Notes: generated from the letters alone by a model not told the origin. A DNA stretch of 64,000 bases from Verrucomicrobiota bacterium (GCA_021413925.1 JAIOPL010000001.1:114016-178015), one strand, 5' to 3'; shown: positions 46,002-55,733, counted from the first letter of the stretch. Numbers and translations: made by a program.

Positions 46002-47414
46002 CTAGATCTTGCGGAGCTGAATGGAATCAAACTTCTCGTCCCCCTCGATGATGTCGCTCATCACGATGAGTTGATCTCCTTTATTGAGGAGGCCTCGGGA
46101 AAGAAGCAGCTCTTCGGCCTTTTTGACGGACTCCTCGGGAGTCGCCCCAAATGGCATCACGATCGGCATCACGCCCCAGTTTAGCGTGAGATGGCGAGCC
46201 GTCACTTCCGATGGAGTAATGGCATAGATGGTGGCGTGCTCGGGACGGATGTGGCTGGTGTAGTCGGCCATATCGCCGTGGCGGGTCAGGACGGCAATGC
46301 TTGCATTGGCAAACGAGTTGGCCAGCACGACACCCGAGTAAGCGGTCTTCTGGCGGGGCGTAAGCAGTGAGGTCTGTTCGGCGAAGTGGGCGCTGCCACT
46401 GCGCTCGATGCGCCGGGCGATCCGGTCGAGAACCTTGACGCAGTCGATAGGATATTTGCCAACCGTGGTCTCTCCGCTGAGCATGATCGCATCGGCCTGT
46501 TCGAAGACTGCATTGGCGACATCGGTGACCTCGGCGCGGGTTGGGACGGGGTTTTCGATCATCGACTCCAGCATGTGCGTGGCGACGATGACTTGTTTGC
46601 CGATCTTCAGGGCTATTTTAAGAATCTTGCGCTGGATGATGGGCAATTCCTCCATCGGGCATTCGATGCCAAGATCTCCGCGGGCAATCATGACGGCATC
46701 AGTCTCCTTGATGATCTCGGCGATCAGCTTGACGGCGCTCTGATCCTCGATCTTTGCGATGACCCGGGCCTTGCTGTTATGGAGGGCCAGAACACGACGC
46801 ATTTCGACAATGTCAGAAGGTTCGCGGCAGAAGCTCAGGGCTACAAAGTCGACACCGACTTCGGTCCCGACGGCAATATCAGCCATGTCTTTTTCCGTGA
46901 GAGGGGGCAGATTGACCTTCACGCCTGGCAGATTGATATGACGGCGGGAGCCAAGCGCTCCGGGTGTGAGCACCTCGCAGCGGATGCGGTTATTGATCTT
47001 GGAAAGAACCTTGAGATGAATAACTCCGTTGTCCACGAGGACAACGTCACCCTCATTGATGTCGTCGATCAGGCCGTCGTAGTTGACGTTGACCGAATAG
47101 ATTTCCTCGCTGCGGGCACCGCGGACGGTGAACTCCATGATGTCGCCCACCTTGAGATCGAGTTTTGTGGGGAGGTCACCGGTGCGGACAGCAGGCCCCT
47201 GAGTGTCGAGCAGGATGCCAACCGGCATGTCGAGCTCGGCGGCGATCCCGCGGATGGTCGGGACGATCTGGCGCACCCAATCATGCTGGGCGTGGCTCAT
47301 GTTGAGCCGGAAGATATTGGCTCCAGCCAGGATCATCTCGCGGAGGCGCTCCGGTGACTCGGTCGCAGGGCCCAAGGTGCAGATGATTTTAGTTTTACGG
47401 AGAGTGGTGGTCAT
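46002..47414 (-). CDS. pyk: pyruvate kinase
   Basis: Pyruvate kinase makes pyruvate and ATP from phosphoenolpyruvate in glycolysis. The 470-residue protein starts MTTTLRKTKIICTLGPATES at 47414 and has FRLNMSHAQHDW, LLDTQGPAVRT, DFVALSFCREPSDI, the signature around VIAKIEDQSAVK and MIARGDLGIECPMEELPIIQ, and FEQADAIMLSGETTVGKYP. Upstream in-frame codons to 47465 are unrelated to the family. The C-terminal allosteric domain is present. It is convergent with uup. Confidence 0.96.
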   Translation of the reverse strand: MTTTLRKTKIICTLGPATESPERLREMILAGANIFRLNMSHAQHDWVRQIVPTIRGIAAELDMPVGILLDTQGPAVRTGDLPTKLDLKVGDIMEFTVRGARSEEIYSVNVNYDGLIDDINEGDVVLVDNGVIHLKVLSKINNRIRCEVLTPGALGSRRHINLPGVKVNLPPLTEKDMADIAVGTEVGVDFVALSFCREPSDIVEMRRVLALHNSKARVIAKIEDQSAVKLIAEIIKETDAVMIARGDLGIECPMEELPIIQRKILKIALKIGKQVIVATHMLESMIENPVPTRAEVTDVANAVFEQADAIMLSGETTVGKYPIDCVKVLDRIARRIERSGSAHFAEQTSLLTPRQKTAYSGVVLANSFANASIAVLTRHGDMADYTSHIRPEHATIYAITPSEVTARHLTLNWGVMPIVMPFGATPEESVKKAEELLLSRGLLNKGDQLIVMSDIIEGDEKFDSIQLRKI

Positions 47415-47537
47415 AAAAATGGGTTGGGTTGGAAGTGAAGGCTCGGCGGGATCCGAGTAACCCAAGGAGCCAATCAGAGAGCCGTGCTCTTGAAAAGGAT
47501 CACTTCAAAAAGACGCTGAAGACTTGTGCTGCGGTTG

Positions 47538-48293
47538 CTACAATCCGCTTTTCGGAACGACGAAATCAGGGCGCTGGAAAAAGGGCAATTCGCCGAGTTT
47601 TTTAGGTCGGCGGGTCTTCCGTTCTGGAACCAAGCCGTGCTGAAAACAATACTCCGAAATCGTGGCAGCGATCTCGCGCGCCGTCCTCTTCCGGTCAATC
47701 GAAAGTCCTCCTAGTGAGGCGCCTCCTGCATTTGCCACCGCACCCGGCACAGAGAAGGCTCCTGCAGGCGTGAAGGCCGCCCACGCGCCGGGTGCTAGGC
47801 CGGACCCCCCCGAAGTGAGGAGAGAGAGGAATTGTGAAGGTTTCTTCCCGGAAACAGAGAAAACCTGAACGCGAGTCTCAAGCTTGGTTCCCCCGGCTCC
47901 GAAGCCAACAATCGTTCTTAAGGCGCGACTTCCCTGATTCACACGGTCGTAGATCCCGGTTACGAGCCAGTAGTTTCCTCGAGGCGGCTCCTTATCCGCC
48001 GCAAGGATTTCGGCTGGAGCAACATACTTGTTCAGTTGAGCAACGATCTCTTGGGCGAGGGCGAGTTTCTCGGCAGTGATAAAGGTCGTCAGGTCTTTGC
48101 CCCCACGATCCACGCGGAAGCTGTCATGCGGCGTTTTGAATTCCTGGACATAAATCCTGGCGGGAAGTTTTTTTGGAGCTTCTCCCTTGGAAAAAACATT
48201 GCCGACTCCCACCGAGGCGCATCCCGAAAAGGTCAGCAATGAGGCGGCAAACAAAAAACAGCGAGCGAAGAAACCGGAATGGAATAAATTCAA
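47538..48293 (-). CDS. DUF4410 lipoprotein
   Basis: The preferred TTG start at 48293 gives a 251-residue protein with a lipoprotein signal (FLFAASLLTFSGCASVG, Cys at about residue 26). The body (KKLPARIYVQEFKTPHDSF, LAQEIVAQLNKY, YWLVTGIYDRVNQGSRALRT, VGFGAGGTKLETRVQVF) matches the DUF4410 pattern seen in outer-membrane-associated lipoproteins of unknown function. It should sit in the outer membrane facing the periplasm. The start is uncertain because no ATG is well placed. It is divergent from the transporter gene at 48348. Confidence 0.7.
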   Translation of the reverse strand: MNLFHSGFFARCFLFAASLLTFSGCASVGVGNVFSKGEAPKKLPARIYVQEFKTPHDSFRVDRGGKDLTTFITAEKLALAQEIVAQLNKYVAPAEILAADKEPPRGNYWLVTGIYDRVNQGSRALRTIVGFGAGGTKLETRVQVFSVSGKKPSQFLSLLTSGGSGLAPGAWAAFTPAGAFSVPGAVANAGGASLGGLSIDRKRTAREIAATISEYCFQHGLVPERKTRRPKKLGELPFFQRPDFVVPKSGL

Positions 48294-48347
48294 GGGAGAT
48301 GAATTTGCTCGCGAAACCCGTGATGTCCATGAAAAAGACTGGGTGCC

Positions 48348-49634
48348 ATGACAGCTGCCGAAGTCCCTCATTATCTCCCAGGGCATCTGCTCCTGCTCCC
48401 CTTTCTCCTTCAGTTGCTGGCTATCGCCGTGATGCCTTTCCTAGCTCATCACTGGTGGGAGCGTCATTACCCAAAGGTTTCGGTGATCCTTGGTGGAAGC
48501 ACAGCGCTTTATTACCTGCTGATTCTTGGAAGAGGCGGGCGCCTGCTCGAGCCTCTGCATGAGTACATCAGCTTTGTTGTCATCATGGCTGCCCTTTTCA
48601 TCGTAGCGGGGGGTATCCATATCAGGGTCTCTGGTGAGGCCACGCCATGGAAGAACGTCCTCTTTCTCTTGATTGGTTCGGTTTTGGCCAGTGTTATCGG
48701 CACCACGGGAGCCTCCATGCTGCTCATCCGCCCGTGGGTGCGGATGAATCGATACCGCATCACCGGCTTCCACACGGCCTTCTTCATCTTCCTTATCTCC
48801 AATGTCGGCGGCGGCCTCACGCCCATCGGCGATCCCCCACTCTTCCTGGGCTTCCTTAAGGGAATCCCCTTCTGGTGGACGCTGGAGCATCTCTGGCGGC
48901 CGTGGCTGTTGGTCGTCGGCCTGCTGATCGGGATTTTTTATCTTATCGACCGGGAGAATTTCCTGCGCGCTCCCCGCGCTATCCGAGAGGAGGAGACTGC
49001 CGAAGAGCGTTGGGCCTTTGAAGGATTTTGGAACTTGCTTCCCATGGCAGCCATTATCGGCGCGGTGTTCCTTCCCAGCCCCTGGAGAGAAATCATGATG
49101 GCGGTGGCTGCGCTACTTTCGTGGCATCTCACTCCGCGACTCACGCACGCGAGGAATGACTTCAGCTTCGCTCCGATCAAGGAAGTGGCGTGGCTCTTTC
49201 TGGGTATTTTTGCCACAATGGTACCTGCCCTTGATTATCTGGAGCATCACGCCCCGCAGTTGGCCGGGTCGATGGGAATGGGTTCGGCTCACTTCTATTA
49301 CCTGACCGGCATCCTATCCTCGTTCCTCGACAATGCGCCCACCTACTTGGCCTTCCTCTCCGTGGAACTGGGTCTGCAGGGCGGGACGCTGGGCAATCCC
49401 CAAGATGTACTTCGTATTGCCACCCAAGACCCCAAACACCTGATCGCCATTTCCATGGGGGCCGTCTTTTTCGGCGCAATGACCTATATCGGCAACGGCC
49501 CTAATTTCATGGTCAAGAGCGTCGTCGCACAGTTCGGCGCAAGGCCTCCCGACTTCTTCGGATACATCGTCCGCTACGCACTCCCAATTCTGCTCCCGGT
49601 GCTAGCGCTGGCCGGTTGGTTGTTTCTCGGGTAG
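48348..49634 (+). CDS. NhaD/ArsB-type ion transporter superfamily protein
   Basis: This 428-residue protein has about eleven spans and the duplicated signature of the ion transporter superfamily: SVIGTTGASMLLIRPWVRMN, then SNVGGGLTPIGDPPLFLGFL in the first half, and SSFLDNAPTYLAFLSVELG plus FFGAMTYIGNGPNFMVKSV in the second. These NT/GDPP and DNAPT motifs are shared by NhaD-type sodium/proton antiporters. Sodium-proton exchange is the best guess. The start at 48348 lies 54 bases from the divergent lipoprotein gene. Confidence 0.85.
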   Translation: MTAAEVPHYLPGHLLLLPFLLQLLAIAVMPFLAHHWWERHYPKVSVILGGSTALYYLLILGRGGRLLEPLHEYISFVVIMAALFIVAGGIHIRVSGEATPWKNVLFLLIGSVLASVIGTTGASMLLIRPWVRMNRYRITGFHTAFFIFLISNVGGGLTPIGDPPLFLGFLKGIPFWWTLEHLWRPWLLVVGLLIGIFYLIDRENFLRAPRAIREEETAEERWAFEGFWNLLPMAAIIGAVFLPSPWREIMMAVAALLSWHLTPRLTHARNDFSFAPIKEVAWLFLGIFATMVPALDYLEHHAPQLAGSMGMGSAHFYYLTGILSSFLDNAPTYLAFLSVELGLQGGTLGNPQDVLRIATQDPKHLIAISMGAVFFGAMTYIGNGPNFMVKSVVAQFGARPPDFFGYIVRYALPILLPVLALAGWLFLG

Positions 49635-49643
49635 TATCTCGCT

Positions 49644-50255
49644 ATGTTCACGGGACTAGTCGAATCACTCGGGACTGTTCGCTCGCTCGAGAAGCGCGGT
49701 GATGCTGCCCGCCTGATTCTCGAAACACCCTTGGCGGTCGAGCTCTCTCTGGGAGAAAGCCTGGCGGTCAATGGTTGCTGCCTCACCGTCACCACCAAGG
49801 ATGCCGCTTCAGCAAGTTTCGATCTCCTGGGAGAGACCCTTACACGAACCAATCTCGGTCATCTGGCTCCCGGATCACGGGTGAATCTGGAACGCGCCCT
49901 GCGCGCTGACGGGCGCTTCGGCGGACACTTTGTCCAAGGTCATATCGATACCAAGGCCGAGGTGATCTCGGCGGAGCACCAAGGTTCTGATCTCAACCTT
50001 CAGATCGAGCTTCCCCCGGCGGGAGCCCGTTACTTCATCGAAAAGGGATCGATAGCCGTGAATGGAGTTTCGCTTACGGTCTCTTCGCTAGATGAAGGTC
50101 ACTTCGGCCTCTGGATCATCCCTCACACCCTTCAGGAAACAAACCTCGGAGACCTCCGCGCCGGGAGCTTTGTGAATCTTGAGTACGACATGCTCGCCAA
50201 GTATGCCGAGCGACAAATTGGTAATAGGTTCTCGGGCATGGGTGATAGGGACTGA
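49644..50255 (+). CDS. ribE: riboflavin synthase, alpha subunit
   Basis: The enzyme dismutates two 6,7-dimethyl-8-ribityllumazines to riboflavin. The 203-residue protein has the two tandem lumazine-binding barrels: MFTGLVESLGTV, LAVNGCCLTVT, FGGHFVQGHID in the first, and KGSIAVNGVSLTVSSLDEG, FGLWIIPHTLQETNL in the second. The last dozen residues (ending FSGMGDRD) are encoded by repeat element R7, so the C-terminus may have been altered. It lies nine bases after the transporter gene. A flavin supply is also relevant to the photolyases in this window. Confidence 0.94.
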   Translation: MFTGLVESLGTVRSLEKRGDAARLILETPLAVELSLGESLAVNGCCLTVTTKDAASASFDLLGETLTRTNLGHLAPGSRVNLERALRADGRFGGHFVQGHIDTKAEVISAEHQGSDLNLQIELPPAGARYFIEKGSIAVNGVSLTVSSLDEGHFGLWIIPHTLQETNLGDLRAGSFVNLEYDMLAKYAERQIGNRFSGMGDRD

Positions 50256-50316
50256 AGATCTTGGCTGTTGTTCTATCCCCCATAGCCCATCCCCGATTCC
50301 CCATCACCCAACCCCC
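50219..50316. repeat. inverted-repeat element R7, copy 2
   Basis: GGTAATAGGTTC...GGGCATGGGTGATAGGGA faces an inverted ATAGCCCATCCCCGATTCCC-type arm ending at the next start codon. It is related to 27782-27873. It spans the end of ribE and the leader of the permease gene. Confidence 0.5.
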
Positions 50317-51450
50317 ATGCTCCGCATAGCTCTCCTAATGCTCTTCCGGGATCGGGCGAAGTACATGATGCTCATCGTGGGGCTGACTTTCTGCTCCTTG
50401 CTGATGACCCAGCAGGCCTCGGTTTTCTGCGGCCTCATGCTTTGGACCTCCGCGACAGTCCGCAACATTGGAGCAAAAGTATGGGTCTTTGATGCCAAGG
50501 TGGAACAGGTCAACGAAGTCATCCCGCTTCGGGAAATCGATGTCACAAGGGTCCGCGGTATACCTGGAGTCGAATGGGCCGTTCCCCTCTATATCGGCAT
50601 CGAGCAGGCCCGACTCAGCGACGGATCATTCCAGAACGTTCAGTTGGTGGGACTCGACACGGCGACTTTTGTCGGACGCCCCATGGAAATCACCAAGGGT
50701 AGGATCGAGGACCTGCGCATGCCGGACGCCGTCATCATCGATCAGGTCGGCGTTGATAAATTCCGAAAAAAGGGAATCACGATCGATATCGGAACCACCT
50801 TCGAGATCAACGATAAGACCGCGCGGGTGGTGGCTCTCTGCCATGCCAACCGCAGCTTCCTCGGCCAGCCCTACGTCTACACCACCTATGACCGGGCCCT
50901 GCAGTTCGCAAAGCCCCAGCGGAAAATGATGAGCTGCGTGCTGGCTGAGCCCAAGCCGGAAGTCTCTGCAAAGGAGCTGGCGGATCGTATCAGCAAGCTG
51001 CCAGGACTAAAGGCGTTTGAGAGGGACGATCTCTTCTGGAACACGATCTGGTGGTACATCAAGAACACCGGCATCCCGATTTCCTTCGGCACAGTGGTTC
51101 TGATGGGAGTGATCGTCGGCATCGCGATCGCTGGGCAGACCTTCTATCTCTTCATCCTCGATAATCTCCGCTACCTCGCAGCCCTAAAGGCCATGGGAGC
51201 GCGCATGCCGATCCTGGCGGCAATGGTCTTTCTCCAATCCTTTTCCGTAGGATTTGTCGGCTTCGGTCTTGGTGTAGGGTTGACGTCGATCTTCGGATAC
51301 AAAGTCCTCAAAATCGAACAGCCACCTTTTTTCATGCCATGGCAGGTGCCGGCCTTTGTGGCCGTCATCATCATACTCATCTGCTGTTTTTCGGCTGCAA
51401 TTGGCCTCCGCCAGATCGCAAAGCTGGAGCCGGCCGTGGTCTTCAAATGA
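50317..51450 (+). CDS. ABC transporter permease, MacB/FtsX-DevC type
   Basis: The 377-residue protein has an N-terminal span (MMLIVGLTFCSLLMTQQASV), a large extracytoplasmic domain (about residues 40-255), and three C-terminal spans with the FtsX-like segment YLAALKAMGARMPILAAMVF. The order permease, ATPase, HlyD adaptor resembles DevBCA-type exporters. I chose ATG 50317 because the extension upstream runs through repeat R7. The stop overlaps the ATPase start as ATGA. Confidence 0.88.
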   Translation: MLRIALLMLFRDRAKYMMLIVGLTFCSLLMTQQASVFCGLMLWTSATVRNIGAKVWVFDAKVEQVNEVIPLREIDVTRVRGIPGVEWAVPLYIGIEQARLSDGSFQNVQLVGLDTATFVGRPMEITKGRIEDLRMPDAVIIDQVGVDKFRKKGITIDIGTTFEINDKTARVVALCHANRSFLGQPYVYTTYDRALQFAKPQRKMMSCVLAEPKPEVSAKELADRISKLPGLKAFERDDLFWNTIWWYIKNTGIPISFGTVVLMGVIVGIAIAGQTFYLFILDNLRYLAALKAMGARMPILAAMVFLQSFSVGFVGFGLGVGLTSIFGYKVLKIEQPPFFMPWQVPAFVAVIIILICCFSAAIGLRQIAKLEPAVVFK

Positions 51451-52184
51451 GCCCTATCGATTCATCGAAAGTTTGTAAGGGCTCCGTTGCCGTTGCCGTC
51501 GATAAGGTCACGAAGATCTTTCCAAACGGCGACACTCCGACCTATGCCCTGCGCGAAGTCTCCTTCCAGGCGCGTTGCGGCGAGCTCACGATGATTGTAG
51601 GCCCCTCGGGTTGCGGGAAGACCACCCTGCTGAGCGTGATCTGCGGAACTTTGGCCATAGACTCGGGCAGCATCGAGGTCTTTGGGAAAAACCTGGGCTC
51701 CATGAGTCCCTCGGAGGTGACCGGGTTCCGCAGCAAGAACGTGGGATTCATCTTTCAGCAGTTCAACCTGATCCCCACCCTCACCGTGGTGGAGAATGTT
51801 TCCATCCCGCTCATCCTACAGGGTTGGAACTACCGCAAGGCCGAGGAAAAGGCTGCAGCGATCCTTGAAGATGTGGGTCTGGGCGGGCGGATTCGATCGT
51901 TTCCAAAACAGCTCTCAGGGGGGCAGCAGCAACGCGTTGCAATCTCCCGTGCCCTAGTCCATGACCCCAAACTCATCATCTGTGACGAGCCCACCGCCTC
52001 ACTGGATGCCAAGACCGGTCATCATGCTCTGGAACTTCTCAAGAGGAGTGCCTGTGCCCCCGACCGCTGCGTGATCGTCGTCACTCATGACAGTCGCATT
52101 TTTTCCTTCGCAGATTGGATTGCGGAGATGGAAGATGGCAGAGTGGTGAAGAGCTGTCGCGCCGCCGAATATCATCATGCTTAA
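51447..52184 (+). CDS. ABC transporter ATP-binding protein
   Basis: This 245-residue ATPase has Walker A IVGPSGCGKTTLLS (about residues 49-62), the Q-loop FIFQQFNLIPTLTV, signature LSGGQQQRVAISRAL, Walker B LIICDEPTASLD and the switch VTHDSRIF. It belongs to the MacB/LolD group that drives FtsX-type permeases. Its start is coupled to the permease stop (ATGA), and its end overlaps the adaptor gene by eight bases, so the three are one operon. Confidence 0.94.
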   Translation: MSPIDSSKVCKGSVAVAVDKVTKIFPNGDTPTYALREVSFQARCGELTMIVGPSGCGKTTLLSVICGTLAIDSGSIEVFGKNLGSMSPSEVTGFRSKNVGFIFQQFNLIPTLTVVENVSIPLILQGWNYRKAEEKAAAILEDVGLGGRIRSFPKQLSGGQQQRVAISRALVHDPKLIICDEPTASLDAKTGHHALELLKRSACAPDRCVIVVTHDSRIFSFADWIAEMEDGRVVKSCRAAEYHHA

Positions 52185-53169
52185 ACGTCTCAGTATCTTC
52201 CTGGCCCTTGCGGGGATCGTCGCAGTCACCCTGCTCGTGTTCCGGCTGAAGAAAGCCCCCCCAACACCAACCCCCTTGGTTGAACCGTCACGGGCACCCT
52301 ATGCCGACTCCATCGGAGCTCGCGGGATCGTTGAGGCGGTCAATGAGAACGTCATCGTTGCACCGATTTTGCCGGGATTGATCACGGATATCTACGTACG
52401 CGTCGGAGACTTGGTGAAAAAGGGCGCCCCCCTATTCCGACAGGATACCCGTGATGCTGGGGCTAAGGTCACCGCTCAGCAGGCCCAAGTCGCACTCTTG
52501 GAAGCGCGCGTCAAGGAATCCGAGGTGAGGGTAGCTGACAAGCAGGATGATCTGGCCCGTGCCGACCGACTGCTCTCCCAGAGGGTGATTAGCGACGATG
52601 TGCAGAAGAGGAAGTATTTCGATTTTAAGTCGGCCGAGTCCGTCCTTGATTCCGCACGCGCAGAACTCCTCCTAGCCCGCGCCCAGTTGACTCAGGCGGA
52701 AGTGACGCTCGATCTGCTCACCGTCCGCGCACCGCGGGATGGTGAGATTCTCAGGCAGAACATGCACGAGGGCGAATACGCGGGGGTTGCTTCTTCGGAT
52801 CCGAAAGAGCCTTCCCTTCTGCTTGGGGAAACCACCCACCTACAACTCCGCGCCGACGTGGATGAGGATAGTGCTTCGCGTGTCCAGACAGGTGCTGTTG
52901 CCGTCGCCTACATCAAGGGAATGCACTCTGATCCCATCCCTCTCCGCTTCGTCCGGATCGAACCCTACATCAGCGTGAAGAAGTCGCTCACCGGCGACAG
53001 CAGCGAACGCGTCGACACCCGCGTTCTGCAGGTCATCTACCAGTTCGATCACTCCATTATCCCTGTATACGTCGGCCAACAAATGGATGTCTTTATCGAG
53101 GGTAAAGCCCCGCAGCATTTGCAACCCGAGAACGACAAAAAGATCCTTCTCACGCCCAAGTCACCCTGA
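52177..53169 (+). CDS. HlyD-family efflux adaptor, DevB-like
   Basis: The 330-residue membrane fusion protein has an N-terminal anchor (residues 6-25), a lipoyl half at GARGIVEAVNENVIVAPI, a coiled-coil hairpin (about residues 95-175, TAQQAQVALLEARVKESEVR), the second lipoyl half LLTVRAPRDGEILRQN, and beta-barrel strands (LQLRADVDEDSASRVQTGAV). It should link the inner-membrane ABC pump to an outer-membrane factor, which is not encoded nearby. The cargo could be lipid or peptide. Confidence 0.9.
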   Translation: MLKRLSIFLALAGIVAVTLLVFRLKKAPPTPTPLVEPSRAPYADSIGARGIVEAVNENVIVAPILPGLITDIYVRVGDLVKKGAPLFRQDTRDAGAKVTAQQAQVALLEARVKESEVRVADKQDDLARADRLLSQRVISDDVQKRKYFDFKSAESVLDSARAELLLARAQLTQAEVTLDLLTVRAPRDGEILRQNMHEGEYAGVASSDPKEPSLLLGETTHLQLRADVDEDSASRVQTGAVAVAYIKGMHSDPIPLRFVRIEPYISVKKSLTGDSSERVDTRVLQVIYQFDHSIIPVYVGQQMDVFIEGKAPQHLQPENDKKILLTPKSP

Positions 53170-53209
53170 ATCCTGGGCTTTTTGGTCGGGACGAAAGGCG
53201 ACACCAGAT

Positions 53210-54784
53210 TCAAGAGAGACTCTCTTGATGATGGCTCAAGGAGTCTAAAAAGCTCTCCGCCTCGGCGACGATGTTGAGACGCACCTTGGCATCGCGTTTT
53301 TGCCATGACCGGACAGGCATCGCAGTCCTTGGATTTCGGAGTAAGAGATCCTGATGCGTATCAAAGAAGTTCCAATAGAGTAAATTCAATGGGCAGGCTC
53401 CCTTGCCGCTCTTGATGTTGGGACTGAATGAACAGGCGCTGCAATAGTTGCTCATTTTGCTGATGTAGGCGCCGCTAGCCGCATACGGCTTGGTAGCCAT
53501 GAATCCACCGTCCGCGTGGAGGGCCATGCCGAGGACATTTGCAGCCATTACCCAATCATGGGCATCGACATACATCTCATTGAACCATCGGAGAGCTTCC
53601 TGAGGATTAACCCCTGCCATTAGTAAAAAATTTCCCAGAACCATGAGCCGCTGGATGTGGTGATTAAAACCCTTATCAAGCGTTTCCCTCAGGGCTTTGG
53701 ACAAGCAGTTCATCGAGGTCTCTCCGGAGTAGAAAAACTGTGGCAGCGCTCGTGTTGCATTGAGACCGTTCACCAAGGAATACGCAGGCATTTTCAGCCA
53801 GTAGACACCGTTTACAAACTCCCGCCAGCCGATCACTTGCCTGATAAATCCCTCCACGGCATGGAGGGGAGCCTTCCCTTCTTTGAAGGCCTTCTCTGCT
53901 GCCTGCGCGCACTCCATTGGTTCTAGCAGGCCGATGTTGAGCATTGGTGAGAGGATGGAATGAAAGAGATCCCCATCTTCCGACACCATCAAGTCCTGCC
54001 AAGTCCCGAATTCCGGCAAGCGAGATTCGATAAACTCGCGGAGAGACTCGAGCGAATCCAACCTCGTGACCGGCAATGAAAAGTCGGCGGCTTTTCCCGG
54101 AGCATCGGGATAGATCGTATCAAGCTCGCGAGCGACTTCCCGAGTGATTTCATCCTGCTTAATTCGATGCGACCTTTTCGGTCGAGGCATGCCCGCCTTC
54201 TTCCAGTCGGCAAAGGTAGCCCGATTCTCCTGATCGTAGTTCCACTGCCCTCCGAGTGGCTTGGAAACATCATCAGCCTCCATAAGCAGTCCCGTGCGAC
54301 GACGCATCTCGCGATAAAAGGTCTCCATGAGAAGCCGCTTCTTATCTCCTGCTATCTCCAGAAAGTCTTCCCGGGAGCACAAAAACTGAGTGGTGGGGAT
54401 GATCGTCAGGGGAACAGGCAACTTCGCTCCCAATATCTTCAGCGCCAGCTGCTCGTCATAATTATTCGGCTGGGTAACAAGAACGGATGCGGGCTTTTGA
54501 TCCCTGCAATGCGTTTCCAAAACGGATCGCATATCAGCTGCATTCTCCAACCGATGGTACTCCACATCCCACCCGTCGGCTTTCCGTTCCTCTGCGTAAT
54601 GTCGCATGGCAGAAAGCAAAAGCATGAGACGATGCCGATGGTAGGGCAACTTGCCGAATGTCTGCCTCGACTCAACAAAGAGGAGCCGATCCCTTCCCTT
54701 TCGGGCCGATACGAGGGCCGCATTACGCTCCGAGAGCTGATCCGGAAGAATCAAGATGGAGTGCTTTTCAGAAGAAATGGGCAT
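53210..54784 (-). CDS. iron-sulfur bacterial cryptochrome/(6-4) photolyase (FeS-BCP)
   Basis: This 524-residue protein belongs to the cryptochrome/photolyase family with a [4Fe-4S] cluster. Four cysteines are present at about residues 360 (MNCLSKAL), 448 and 451 (NYCSACSF) and 464 (GACPLN). Their spacing, 88-3-13, is that of the Agrobacterium PhrB-type enzymes as I remember them. FAD-domain residues include GFNHHIQRLMVLGNFLL and VDAHDWVMAANVLGMALHADGG. It probably repairs (6-4) photoproducts with blue light. It is divergent from the DUF3050 gene and heads the DNA-repair island. Confidence 0.92.
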   Translation of the reverse strand: MPISSEKHSILILPDQLSERNAALVSARKGRDRLLFVESRQTFGKLPYHRHRLMLLLSAMRHYAEERKADGWDVEYHRLENAADMRSVLETHCRDQKPASVLVTQPNNYDEQLALKILGAKLPVPLTIIPTTQFLCSREDFLEIAGDKKRLLMETFYREMRRRTGLLMEADDVSKPLGGQWNYDQENRATFADWKKAGMPRPKRSHRIKQDEITREVARELDTIYPDAPGKAADFSLPVTRLDSLESLREFIESRLPEFGTWQDLMVSEDGDLFHSILSPMLNIGLLEPMECAQAAEKAFKEGKAPLHAVEGFIRQVIGWREFVNGVYWLKMPAYSLVNGLNATRALPQFFYSGETSMNCLSKALRETLDKGFNHHIQRLMVLGNFLLMAGVNPQEALRWFNEMYVDAHDWVMAANVLGMALHADGGFMATKPYAASGAYISKMSNYCSACSFSPNIKSGKGACPLNLLYWNFFDTHQDLLLRNPRTAMPVRSWQKRDAKVRLNIVAEAESFLDSLSHHQESLS

Positions 54785-54931
54785 TGGAGTTTAGGAAAAG
54801 TTTACCCCTGCCGTGAGCGATTGAAGACGCAAATATAGGAGTATCTCGAAAGTTTTTTACGATCTTGGAACCAACACTTTAGCAAAGTGGCATGAATGAC
54901 GCCAAATTGACGTCCCTGCTAAGATTCATTT

Positions 54932-55723
54932 ATGGACATTAATCTTTCGACCACAGAGGAACATCTTGCGGAAACGCTTAGTCCTGACTTGCAGACTATT
55001 GAGTCACATCCGGTTTTTGGTTCAGTTCAATCGGAAGCCCAACTTCGCCTCTTCATGGAAAATCATGTTTTCCCCGTCTGGGACTTCATGTCCCTGCTGA
55101 AGTTCCTTCAGGCCGAACTGGCACCGGCCACTTGGCCCTGGATGCCCCGACCTCATGGTGACCTGGTGCGGTTGATCAATGATATTGTCACTGGGGAAGA
55201 GTCCGACAAGCTTCCGAAGTCGCACCGGTCGCAGAGCACCCACGCGAGTCACTTCGACCTCTACCTCATGGCGATGCGCGAAGTCGGGGCCGACACCGCC
55301 CCGATCACCGCCTTCCTGGAGGTCGTCCGATCTCAGGGACTCGATGCCGCACTCGAGGCGCCGATGGTGCCCGAACCCTCGCGGGCCTTCATGAGGGATA
55401 CCTTTGCCCTGCTACGCGAAGGGAAAGCCCACTGCGTCGCGGCCTCGTTCTCCTTCGGCCGCGAGAACGTCATCCCCGGCATGTTCAACTCACTCCTGGC
55501 CAAACTCGGCATTGGCGTGGAGCGGGCCCCGATCTTCCATTATTATCTCAAGCGGCATGCCGAACTCGACGGCGACGAGCATGGGCCAGCCGCGCTCCGT
55601 CTGGTAGCCACGCTCTGCGGCGATGATCCGGCAAAGCTTGCGGAAGCCATCGAGGCCGCAAAGGCCGCCCTTGCGAGCCGCGCCCGTCTCTGGGACCGCG
55701 TCCTGGGAACACTGAAAGCCTGA
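54932..55723 (+). CDS. DUF3050 protein with haem-oxygenase-like fold
   Basis: The 263-residue protein matches DUF3050: HPVFGSVQSEAQLRLFMENH, VFPVWDFMSLLKFLQ, HGDLVRLINDIVTGEESD, THASHFDLYLMAMREVG, and SFSFGRENVIPGMFNSLL. The regularly spaced histidines and glutamates (HFDLYLMAMREVG, FHYYLKRHAELDGDEHG) look like a haem-oxygenase-fold metal site, as in di-iron oxidases of that fold. The function is unknown. It is the first gene of a plus-strand run with the DUF2256 protein 10 bases on and the second photolyase. Confidence 0.8.
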   Translation: MDINLSTTEEHLAETLSPDLQTIESHPVFGSVQSEAQLRLFMENHVFPVWDFMSLLKFLQAELAPATWPWMPRPHGDLVRLINDIVTGEESDKLPKSHRSQSTHASHFDLYLMAMREVGADTAPITAFLEVVRSQGLDAALEAPMVPEPSRAFMRDTFALLREGKAHCVAASFSFGRENVIPGMFNSLLAKLGIGVERAPIFHYYLKRHAELDGDEHGPAALRLVATLCGDDPAKLAEAIEAAKAALASRARLWDRVLGTLKA

Positions 55724-55733
55724 TCCCGTCGTC

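Noticed and set aside
46386..47357. A 323-codon open frame antisense to pyk
   Set aside because: Pyruvate kinase is complete on the other strand; the antisense frame mirrors its codon pattern.
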